A stretch of 64,000 bases of DNA from Eublepharis macularius (lineage: Eukaryota > Chordata > Lepidosauria > Squamata > Eublepharidae): the NCBI RefSeq assembly GCF_028583425.1, contig NC_072798.1:12402501-12466500 (forward strand), given 5' to 3'. The notes under the pieces were generated by a model that was not told where the DNA came from, made no database searches, and worked only from the letters and a program-made list of their open reading frames with translations. This document shows, piece by piece, positions 11,157-19,566 of the stretch. Numbering within the stretch: the stretch's first letter is position 1; every line of letters starts with the position of its first letter. Made by a program: the position numbers and the translations under genes.

Positions 11157-11640
11157 ATGTTATTGCACTATAGGGATCTAATAATTGCTTATTTTTTAAA
11201 AAAATTACTCGATAAGAGATCCAAACCCCACTACAGACCTAGTTGTCAGCTTTGCCCCTATGTACACTCAGGCAATAAGGACCTCATAACATCAGCTATA
11301 CTACTCAGGGCTCATCTTCTTGCACATCAGCCAATTTTATACATGCCACCATGTGCCAACAATGCTATTTTACTATCTATATTTGACAAACGTGAGTCTC
11401 TGCATAAGAGAATGAATGAACACAAATCGGACATAAGAAACCACAGCTTCCAGAAACCAGGTGGGGAATACTTTTATCTCCCTGGACATACAGAGACCTA
11501 ACAGTCCCTGTTCTCCAAAAAAAATCTTCAAAGGGAATATACACTTTGAAAGTCATCCCAGTTTAAACAGAGACTTGGATTTCCTCAATCACTATGATTT
11601 CTAGTGGGTCTACAGGATCCACTTTTTAGCAATGTCAATT
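11157..11640 (+). pseudogene. GIY-YIG endonuclease remnant, Penelope-like lineage 2
   Basis: A 114-codon frame (11157-11501) ends LHKRMNEHKSDIRNHSFQK then PGGEYFYLPGHTET before a stop. A shifted frame downstream gives SLNRDLDFLNHYD at about 11564-11605. The pattern R-x-x-EHKSDIRN ... GE-x-F-x-LPGHT ... LNRD-x-x-FL-x-HY matches what I recall of the EN domain of Penelope-like elements and parallels the remnant at 4198. The conserved GVY/YIG part has decayed, and there are stops and frameshifts. Confidence 0.6.
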
Positions 11641-11897
11641 GGCTGTTCTAAACAGGTTTTATTAGACCACAACCTTGTACCAATATTAGATAATTTTCAC
11701 TTAACATATTTGCTTATCTGTTCGAACCGCTGACCCTCCTTACCTTCCAGTATATGTAACGACTAATCAGGGGTCCCCAACGTGGTGCCCACCGACACCT
11801 TACCTGGTGCCCAATGAGTGTTTTTAGAAAGTGGGAGGGACCAGGTAGGGCTCTTGCCTAGCACAGCTTTTGATTGGCTGTGCAGATTAAAATATTT

Positions 11898-11975
11898 TAT
11901 ACTGTAAGCCACCATGAGCACCTTGGGAGGAAAAGTGACTAATAAATGTTTCAAGCAAACAAACAAAAATAACCT
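11898..11975 (+). repeat. Short LINE 3' tail
   Basis: ACTGTAAGCCACCATGAGCA...ACTAATAAATG followed by an AAACA-rich tail is a typical L2/CR1-group LINE or SINE 3' end. It lies inside family F. Confidence 0.45.
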
Positions 11976-12029
11976 TGCTTTAACAGTAGCTGCGACCATG
12001 TTAGTTTTATTCTCTTATAACTCTTTTCT

Positions 12030-12775
12030 AATGTATTTTAAAAATGATTTATTTATTTTATTTGTCATTTATAGTCCGCCTTTCTCACTGAGACTCAAGG
12101 CAGATTACACAGTATGAGATTAGTACAATCAGTAACAAGTACATTTCAATACAGTATCAAGGACATTTCATAAACAATACCATAAGGCAGGGCTCATTTC
12201 CAGGGGGAATGCGCAGGAACGCAGTTCCTGCAGTTCCCCAAAGAGGTCACGTGGCAGGTGGTCCCGCCCACCTGACTCTCGGCCATTGTGGGCTCGTTTC
12301 AGCCTGGATTGGGGCCAAAATGGCCCGGATCAGGCCTCTAACGGGTGGTGGATCACTCTCCCACCCAGCAGCAGCCCAATCCTGACCATTTTGGGCCCCT
12401 TTTCTGTCATTTTCAGCCCTTTTTTGCCATTTTTGGCCCAATTTTGGCCCTAAATGGCCAGGATTGGGTGATGTCAGGTGTGTCATATGCAAATCAGTTA
12501 TGATAATGACACACTTCCTGTAATGGCAAGGGGTGTAGCATATGCTAATGAGTTCCTCCAGCTCTTTTTCTACAAAATGACCCCTGCCATAGGGTAAATA
12601 GATACAAGTTTAAAAGACGTAGTATTAGCAAGAATCTAATACAGAGTAGAAAAAAATACTAAAGCAGAACATAATCAATTCTAGGACTAACTTTAGACAA
12701 CACAGAGCACTGGTGGTACATAGGAGTACATATTTAAAGCAGTAGAGAATATGTAAGGCAATATAGTGATGACAT
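12030..12775 (-). repeat. L2/CR1-group LINE 3' UTR, interrupted by a MITE
   Basis: Same 3' UTR as 7078-7490: TAGTCCGCCTTTCTCACTGA at 12072, continuing after the MITE with TAGATACAAGTTTAAAAGAC. The family A MITE at 12188-12586 interrupts it exactly at a duplicated 8-mer. Confidence 0.8.
12188..12586. mobile_element. hAT-type MITE, family A (copy 2), nested in LINE
   Basis: 399 bp from CAGGGCTCATTTCC to AAAATGACCCCTG with flanks CCATAAGG/CCATAGGG (7 of 8). Removing it restores the LINE 3' UTR reading seen at 7210-7230. Confidence 0.9.
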
Positions 12776-13074
12776 TTCTCTTTTCTCCTTTCTTGGCCTT
12801 CCTTTGAGGATAAGACTCCCACAGCGATCATTTTGTCGTTGCGCCAACCAGCCTGTGTTAGAAGTCCAAAGGTGCCCATAGACACACAAAAGATTGGGGA
12901 CCCCTTTGCCAATACTATCAATTTATGATGGCGTTCACAGCTTTCTACATCAGCTCCTCTCTTTTCCTCTTGCAATGAGTGTCTGCTCTTGAAATACTCG
13001 TGGTGTAATTCACGCCAAACCTAGGCTCTTCCCTGCTCCACCTTTGCCATCGGACTTCCAGGTACAATTTTCCT

Positions 13075-13530
13075 TCGCATTATCTGTCTGAAGAAGTGGG
13101 CCGTGTGACTCACAAAAGCTCCTATTAAAATAAATGTTGTTAGCCTTTAAGGCAGGGCTTTTTTTCAGCGGGAATGTGGTGGAACAGAGTTCTGGCACCT
13201 CTTAAAAATGGTCACATGGCTGGTGGCCCTGCCCCCTGATCTCCAGACAGAGGGGAGTTTAGATTGCCCTCTACGCCACTCAGCAGCACGGAGGGCAATC
13301 TAAACTCCCCTCTGTCTGGAGATCAGGGGGCGGGGCCACCAGCCATGTGACCATTTTCGCTGAGGGCGATTTAAACTTTAAAAAACTCCCCCCTTGTTCC
13401 AGCTGACCCAAAGTGACATCATTGTGCAGTCTTGAGTTCTACCACCTCTTTTCCCAGAAAAAAAGTCCTGCTTTAAAGTGTGATTGGACTTCTGTTTTAT
13501 TTTGCTATGACAGACTAACCCAGCTACCCC
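13075..13530. repeat. Foldback repeat, family I half, interrupted by MITE B
   Basis: ATCTGTCTGAAGAAGTGGGC...TTGTTAGCCTTTAAGG and, after the MITE, CTTTAAAGTGTGATTGGACT...GACAGACTAACCCAG form one arm of family I. Confidence 0.6.
13153..13470. mobile_element. hAT-type hairpin MITE, family B (copy 3)
   Basis: 318 bp, flanks CTTTAAGG/CTTTAAAG (7 of 8). It is very similar to copy 1, including the extra TTTAAACTTTAAAAAACTCC segment near 13369 that shorter copies lack. Confidence 0.9.
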
Positions 13531-14010
13531 ATTACGATCACAAGTGAAGCTGCACCTGCCCAAATTCTCCCCATCGTTACTAACAGGGGCCTCCAGTGCA
13601 TCGGGCCACCCTAATTTTCCCTCTCCCAGAAAGTGTGGCTCTTTGACAGCCTCAAGGTGTAAGCGAGGCCCCGTCATGAGAAAGAGAGAGGGGAAAATGC
13701 TGAGATGGAAAGTATTTGATAACGAGGGCTATTGATTTCATCCTTCCAAACTCTAACATAGTTTGAGAAAATGAATCTTAGCGTGCATTGTCAGCGCTCC
13801 AAAAATGAAGACAAAAGACTTCTTCATAGAGGAAAGATTGCAAGAGCACGCATTACCCAAAAGAAGAAGAAAAAATCATTGTGGGAAAGATTTTGTTGCG
13901 AGGGGCAGCTTCACGGATCTGGTTGCAGCTTGTTCAGCGTTCATACAACATGCAGAGTGCAACACCTCCACCTGCTGGAGTGATCTATGCTACGAACTTT
14001 GATTTCAGTT
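13531..14010. other. No recognisable feature
   Basis: Open frames at 13544-13735 and 13771-13983 show no known motif. Confidence 0.4.
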
Positions 14011-14014
14011 TCAG

Positions 14015-14112
14015 GTGGGCGGCTGTGCTGGTTGCAGAAGAGCAAGATTCGTTCCAGCAGAACCTTAAAGAGCATCTAGATTTCCAGGGTATAAGCTTTT
14101 GAGAGGCGTCCT
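14015..14112. repeat. Foldback repeat, family I fragment
   Basis: GGGCGGCTGTGCTGGTTGCA...ACCTTAAAGAGCATCTAGAT and TCCAGGGTATAAGCTTTTGA are one family I arm. Confidence 0.55.
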
Positions 14113-14169
14113 CCATCCCCTCCCTATGTTCCTCCACGGCAGCTTCACTCATCTGAACAGGGTCTCCTG

Positions 14170-14705
14170 CTGGAGCCAGGCTGCACACAGGTGAAGTCAG
14201 CAGCAGCCCGTACAAGAGCTTTCTCTGTGGTGGCCCCTATCCTGTGGAATGACCTGCCTGAGCCCCCACTCTCCTGGCTTTTCGTATATGATGCAAAACC
14301 AAACTATTCAAAAAGGCTTTTTACTCAAATGGGAGGGCTGTATTGTAGGGAGGGGGTCTCAGATGCTTCACTAAAGAGTTGGGGATCATAGACTTCATCA
14401 CTATTTTTGCTTTATATATTATCTGCTGCTTTAAATATGTACTCCATCCTATGTACAACCAGTGCTCCATGTTGTCTGATGTTAGTCCTAGAATTGATTG
14501 TTTTGTTCCAGTATTTTTTCGGCTCTGTCTTGGATTCTTGCTAATGCTATGTCTTTTAAACTTGTATCTGTTTACCTTATGGTATTGTATTGAAATGTAC
14601 TTGATACTGATTGTATTAACCTCATACTGTGTAATCCACCTTGAGTCTCAGTGAGACAGGCAGACTATAAATGACATAAATAAAATAAATAAATAAAATA
14701 AAATA
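14170..14705 (+). pseudogene. L2/CR1-group LINE 3' end
   Basis: The plus-strand frame has ARTRAFSVVAPILWNDLPEP, followed by the complete 3' UTR (CACCTTGAGTCTCAGTGAGA at 14638) and a TAAA/AAATA simple-repeat tail at 14675-14705. It is strongly 5' truncated, with a frame break shortly after the conserved block. Confidence 0.8.
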
Positions 14706-14828
14706 ATACATTTAGAAGTGGAAGCATGTAGGGTTTTATCCAGTCAGAAGGTAGGAGGAGTATTTAAAGTAAGGGTGTAGGTATAATAAGTATAGTAATT
14801 TCAATTTGACTTCCATAGAGATAGATCA

Positions 14829-14965
14829 AGGTGGGTAGCCGTGCTAGTCTGTCTGTAGCAGTAGGAAAGAACAAGAGCTCAGTAGCACCTATTAGACTAA
14901 CAAAATTTGTGGTAGGGTACGAGTCTTATAGGTGCTACTGGACTCTTGCTCTTTTCAATTTGACT
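14829..14965. repeat. Foldback repeat, family I (short)
   Basis: GGTGGGTAGCCGTGCTAGTC ... GACTAACAAAATTTGTGG then TCTTATAGGTGCTACTGGAC. The two arms of the palindrome are fused with most of the centre deleted. Confidence 0.65.
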
Positions 14966-15109
14966 GTCAGGGTTTCCCACCTCAGTATCCTGACAAGTTT
15001 CTGTAGTGCTGCAACCTCTTTGCCTTCCTTCATATACAACCCTGAAACCCTCTTTTTTTGGTTTAGGATTACCCCATAATCATCATCCACAACTGTAACT
15101 AACCATTAG

Positions 15110-15392
15110 GGTAAAGATAAAGGTAGTCCCCTGTGCAAGCACTGAGTCATTACTGACCCATGGGGGGATGTCGCATTACGATGTTTTCTTGGCAGACTTC
15201 TTACGGGGTGGTTTGCCGTTGCCTTCCCCAGTCATCTACACTTTCCCCCCAGGAAACTGGGTACTCATTTTACCGACCTCAGAGGGATGGAAGGCTGAGT
15301 CAACCTTGAGCCGGCTACCTGAACCCGGCTTCCGCCGGGATTGAACTCAGGTCGTGAGCAGAGCTTGGGCTGCACTACTGCCGCTTACCAAT
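15110..15392 (-). repeat. Sauria-type SINE (5' truncated)
   Basis: On the minus strand it reads ACGACCTGAGTTCAATCCCG (box B), GGGTTCAGGTAGCCGGCTCA, then GGGGAAGGCAACGGCAAACC and GTCAGTAATGACTCAGTGCT, ending in a CTACCTTTATCTTTA-type tail. This body is that of the squamate Sauria SINE. The tRNA box A head is missing. Confidence 0.85.
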
Positions 15393-15412
15393 TACAAGGA
15401 TTGTTACACAGG

Positions 15413-15720
15413 GTTGCCAACTTCCAGAGGGGGCCCAGAGATCCCCAGGAATTGCAGTTGTTCTCCATGGATGAAGGATGCAATATGATGGAAGACTGTA
15501 GACCAGGTGTGGTTTATTGTTGCCAACCTCCAGGTAAGGCCTGGAGATCTGCAATTACAACTGATCTCCAGGCTGAAGACAGTTCCCCTGGAGAAAATGG
15601 GTGCTTTGGAGAGTGGACTCTATGGCATTACACCTGCTTGAGGTCCCTCCCCAAACCACACCCTCTCCAGGCTCCACCTCCTTCCCAAACCTCCAGGAAT
15701 TTCCCAACCCGGAGCTGGAT
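15413..15720. mobile_element. hAT-type MITE, family E (one fragment plus one longer copy)
   Basis: Two adjacent family E pieces: a short one from GGGTTGCCAACTTCCAG (15413) to about 15480, and a longer one from TTGCCAACCTCCAGG (15522) to TTTCCCAACCCGGAG (15712). The family consensus is defined by the copies at 48292 and 53163. Confidence 0.7.
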
Positions 15721-16640
15721 TAAACAGACAAAACTTTCAAGGTCGGCTGTATAGGAGCTCACCATCCAGTAAGCGGGGCTCTCCACAACCCCCCTGAAGG
15801 TCCCACGCACATGATGGAGACAATTGCTTTGTATGACTAATGGAGAAGGGCCAGGATCACGTGCTGTGTTTTTGACCCTTGAATTCTGTGTGCTGATCTG
15901 ATCTTCTGCATAGGGGCAGATGACTGAATGAACGTGCAGGCGTTGTGTCATGGACCCCTCTGACCAGCCCAGAGCGCTAAGAGGAAGAGCCCGAAGAGCT
16001 AGGTCCGATGGCTGAAGAGGACCAGAGGGACTAGGGAGGGCCCCTCACAGCAGTGGCGCCTGCTGACAATGATTCAGCCACATCAGAGACCACCCTGCAA
16101 GGGAGACCTTAAAAACGGCCCCTGAGATAGCCACTAGGACTCCGTTGGGCAGGACTCAAACCCGAGCCTGTAGCCCCCCAAGACCCTCTCCCAACTGCAC
16201 AGGAACGGCGATGGCAGAAGACCCAGGCTGAGGTAGCACAAAGAAGGCAACGCGCCAGACGCTGCACACAACCTCCCTGTAGATCCAGAGCAGAGCGCTG
16301 AGAGTGGTACTTCCCCCAGCCAGAGCACAGCGCAGTCTCAGGAGCTTCCACATCTGCCAGCAACTGCATCTGGGCCTGATTAACTCCCAGCCTATTTAGG
16401 AAAGCTGCCGTACTGGGTCCACTAGGATCAAGTCCGTGCACCAGCTCCTTGCCTTCAGCACCAGTCTATTTTCCCAAGGTCTGAGGCCCTATGCTGGAAA
16501 TGTGACCAGGATGCCTGCAGAGCACAGGACAGGTTGGGAGGAATTTTAGGTCAAATCTATGTTCCCCCAAGAGAGCTTTGTAGACCCAGAACCTGCCCCA
16601 AACGTTATCGTAATTCACATTTTCCAGACTGACTGAGACG
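15721..16640. other. Unclassified, moderately GC-rich stretch
   Basis: Open frames on the minus strand (16109-16441, 16466-16879) show no recognisable domain; the second runs into the PLE terminal repeat. The segment about 15960-16440 reads like degenerate retroelement leader DNA, but no domain supports that. Confidence 0.35.
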
Positions 16641-16658
16641 TGATCCAATCTGAGTCCT

Positions 16659-16828
16659 ATGTATTGTCGAAGGCTTTCATGGCCAGAGAACGATGGTTGT
16701 TGTGGATTTTCCGGGCTGTATAGCCGTGGTCTTGGTGTTGTAGTTCCTGACGTTTCGCCAGCAGCTGTGACTGGCATCTTCAGAGGTGTAGCACCAAAAG
16801 ATAGAGATCTCTCAGTGTCACAGTGACA
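16659..16828 (-). mobile_element. Solo Penelope-like terminal repeat (pLTR), copy 2
   Basis: 170 bp, flanked by CTGAGTCCT (16650-16658 and 16829-16837). Limits match the solo copy at 6905. The hammerhead-like core is present on the minus strand. One stem II base differs (C to T), giving a T-G wobble rather than a broken pair. Confidence 0.88.
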
Positions 16829-16849
16829 CTGAGTCCTGTTTCCTAGACC

Positions 16850-17600
16850 TCCGAAGCTCAGTTGGGCTTTGAGAACCATTTGTCGTTCTCTTCTCTGTCA
16901 TACTGGCATATTTGCTTGGTGATACCAAGAGGTATTTAGGGCGTTATGGTTCTGTCCTGCTCGGCAGCTGTTTTTTAATCCAGGTGAAGCCTGAGCAGGT
17001 AAATGAGTTCTGATCACGTGAGCTTGGGGTGATCCCTGTCTGATACCGTCCAGTGGTTACAATGAAATGGATAAGACCGAGCACACTCTAACAATTACCT
17101 CTGGCTAATGATTAACAGGAGTAATCTAATCTCTTATACTCTGCAAGAGATGCCAGCTTTCGGAAGGGGACACAAATGTTCGTTGTACGTGACCCACGCC
17201 GCCTTTGAAAAAACTGAAGCAGCAAAACGCCTTTTTAATTGGTTTGCTTCAGACTACGTGAGTCTCCATCCCACAGTTTAGAAATGAGCCATAGATTCCT
17301 ATGCTCCCCCCGTCCACCCATCCAGTGCATGGATTTTCTCTCCTGGTTTGTAGAACCCTCGTGGTAGCATGTGCTCAGTTTACCTGTTATAGTGAATGCA
17401 TGTACATCCTGCCTGCTGGCACGTGTGCACATCTGATTGTAAGAAAAGGCCAATACATGTTCACATTATGAATGAAACTGGGGACCCTTACCTGGATAAA
17501 GATGGGGTTTAAACCACATGTTCATCTGTATGTGCACTGAATGTACCATGAAAATAATTCAACACGCACAAAAAGAAAAATCAAGTGTCCACTGTCCACT
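16850..17600. other. No recognisable feature
   Basis: No repeat, exon or RNA gene is recognised. Confidence 0.4.
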
Positions 17601-17604
17601 AGCG

Positions 17605-18210
17605 TTGCCAGGTCCTCTTTCTCTCCCATTGGGAAGAAGGAACCTGGCACTCACCTTTTGTGACATCTTCACAAGCGCAAAGAACACACGTGCTCCCCGG
17701 GTGGCACGACGATGTCATTTCCCAGAAGTGATGTCATCACACACGGGCTGAGAGTGCTCCCGCACTTTGCAGAGGTCTGATTTGGGCCCAAATGGGCCGA
17801 TCTGGGCCCTCTACAAAGCATGGGAATGCTCCTGGTCGGTGGGAGAATGTCACTTCCTGGAAATGATATCATTGCACAGAAGCTGGGAGCGCTCCTATGG
17901 CAGCTTGAAAACGTCACTGACATCCTGGAAGTGTGCCCGGGAGGCCTGGGCCGTTTCCAAACAGCTTACCTTGTTCTGGAAAACAGCAAAATCTCGCACG
18001 AAATAGCACGAGAAGACGCTGTTATCGCACGAGAAGACGAGATAACAGCATCTTCTCGCGCGATTTTGTGCGAGATTTCGCTGTTTTTCGGAACAAGGTA
18101 AGCCATGTGGAAACGGCCCTGTTCCTCCGCCTTTCCTTCCTGCCCGACAGGTGAGTGGTGATGGAGGACAGAGGGTGGGAGCAGGGGATCCGTGCCCCCA
18201 CTGAGGGACA
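17605..18210. mobile_element. hAT-type MITE, family D, carrying palindrome C
   Basis: Begins GTTGCCAGGTCCTCTTTC and ends near the GGATCCGTGCCCCCACTGAG block. The interior has the repeated 'ACTTCC(A/T)GGAAGTGATGTCATC' theme of family D (see 24594, 47945, 54543). It is interrupted at 17946-18120 by a different palindrome. Confidence 0.6.
17946..18120. mobile_element. Long palindrome, family C
   Basis: About 175 bp with outer ends GGGCCGTTTCC and GGAAACGGCCC and arms matching across TTACCTTGTTC...AACAGC and AGAAGACGCTGTTATC. Four AGAAGA/TCTTCT-type motifs lie inside. The family D host element resumes on the right. I could not find a convincing target duplication. Confidence 0.65.
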
Positions 18211-18354
18211 TGGAATACCTACTGTACGCGGATTGTACATATGTTCACTGTAATTCATGGACAGGGCTACTGGAATCAAGTGAACTGCGATCAGCATTAA
18301 GTGAGCATTGCTTTCAACACAATTTCAAACCACAGTTTATTGAAAGCAGGTTTT

Positions 18355-18422
18355 ACTCATTCCTAGTAAATTCCTGGTAATTCCTAGTAAATTCCTAGTA
18401 AATTCCTGGTAATTCCTAGTTA
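18355..18422. repeat. Short minisatellite
   Basis: Tandem units of about 13-14 bp alternating TCCTAGTAAAT and TCCTGGTAAT, about five copies. Confidence 0.75.
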
Positions 18423-18534
18423 GTGGTAGCATTGTATGATAGATTCAAAGGCCATAGCAAAATATGGTTGCACAAAGAAGCCTGTGGTGCCTTGAAGACT
18501 AGCAAATATGTTTTCCATTTCCAGTTTTTAAATA

Positions 18535-18600
18535 AGTGTCAGGTATTATGTGATGTGACAGCCCTCTATCCAATACCTTGGAGAGCCAATAGCAGTCAGA
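18535..18600 (+). repeat. tRNA-derived SINE 3' fragment
   Basis: GTGTCAGGTATTATGTGATGTGA and CTTGGAGAGCC...CAGTCAGACTAG resemble the 3' part of the SINE at 58285-58725. Confidence 0.4.
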
Positions 18601-18619
18601 CTAGAAAACAGTACAGACC

Positions 18620-18818
18620 AAGATCGGGCCTGGAGATCTCTGGGGAATACAAATGATCTCTAGATATAAGAGATCAGTTCTCCTGGGGAAAATGGCTGAT
18701 TGGGAGAATGGACTCTATAGCATTATGCCCAGCTGAGGTCCCTTGCCAACCCACCATCCCCAGACTCCATCCCCCAAACTACAGGAATTTCCCAACCTGG
18801 AGTTGGCAACCCGAGGTC
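18620..18818. mobile_element. hAT-type MITE, family E
   Basis: GGCCTGGAGATCTCTGGGGA ... GAATGGACTCTATAGCATTA ... CCCAACCTGGAGTTGGCAAC. The left terminus is degraded. Confidence 0.6.
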
Positions 18819-18956
18819 TAACTCAATAGCTCTCAACAGACAACATTATGTGTGTTGAAAGCAATGCAAGACGAAGAAGGAGGTGGGCACAAGAATGGCG
18901 GAGCTGTTCCCTTCTGATATTTGGTCACCAACTTTTAAAAGCGGAGTCTGTGTGTA

Positions 18957-19262
18957 AGGAGCCCCGTGGCGCAGAGTGGTAAACTGCAGTACTGCAGCCC
19001 GAGCTGTGCTCACGACCTGAGTTCAATCCCGGCGGAAGCTGGGTTCAGATAGCCGGCTCAAGGTTGACTCAGCCTTCCATCCTTCGGAGGTTGGTAAAAT
19101 GAGTACTCAGTTTCCTGGGGGTAAAATGTAGATGACTGGGGAAGGCAATGGCAAACCACCCCGTAACAAAAGTCTGCCAAAAAACGTTGTGATGCGACGT
19201 CCCCCTATGGGTCAGTAATGACTCGGTGCTTGCACAGGGGTCTACCTTTACCTACCTTACCA
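18957..19262 (+). repeat. Sauria SINE, nearly full length
   Basis: The tRNA-like head has box A-like CGTGGCGCAGAGTGGTAAA and box B-like GAGTTCAATCCCGG. The central body has AGCCGGCTCAAGGTTGACTC and GATGACTGGGGAAGGCAATG. The 3' end GGGTCAGTAATGACTCGGTG leads into a CTACCTTTACC simple repeat. This family was described as squamate-specific and shares its tail with BovB LINEs, the presumed mobilising partner. Confidence 0.9.
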
Positions 19263-19453
19263 AGGTGTGTATTAGGACTTTTGTGTGTGCAGACTCCCTC
19301 CCTGTGATTAATAACGCTGCATTTACAAAAATGTCAAATTACATATTCCAGATTCTAAACTATCAGCATTCAAATGCTAATCTGACTAAATGTTTTAAAA
19401 GTAATTTTCAGCCAGCAAACTTTGGGAAAGGGGATTCTGAGTTTTGAGTTATG
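19263..19453. other. Short unassigned stretch before the PLE
   Basis: Nothing recognised. It forms the left flank of the PLE insertion. Confidence 0.4.
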
Positions 19454-19465
19454 TTTATTGGTACA

Positions 19466-19566
19466 ATGTATTGTCGAAGGCTTTCACGGCCGGAGAACGA
19501 TGGTTGTTGGGGGTTTTCCGGGCTGTATTGCCGTGGTCTTGGCATTGTAGTTCCTGACGTTTCGTC
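19466..19566 (-). repeat. Inverted partial pLTR at the PLE left end
   Basis: Complement of the right-hand pLTR, from the outer end (ATGTATTGTCGAAGGCTTTC) to GACGTTTCG. It stops there and joins the coding region. The break lies about nine bases past the predicted hammerhead cleavage point, inside the conserved GAAAC core. Confidence 0.88.

Larger units (their letters stand above)
11766..12913. mobile_element. hAT-type MITE, family F, split by later insertions
   Basis: The left end (11766, CAGGGGTCCCCAACGTGGTG) and right end (about 12895-12913, GATTGGGGACCCCTTTG) are the two termini of one element; compare the full copy at 53037-53609. The two halves, about 11766-11900 and about 12815-12913, are separated by about 900 bp made of LINE 3' ends, which themselves contain a family A MITE. 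Clear flanking duplications are not visible. Confidence 0.7.

Noticed and set aside
16466..16879. 137-codon minus-strand frame
   Set aside because: It crosses the solo PLE terminal repeat and reads through unrelated flanks, so it is not a single gene.
18957..19040. tRNA gene at the Sauria SINE head
   Set aside because: Promoter boxes are those of the SINE; the repeat occurs four times with the same body.
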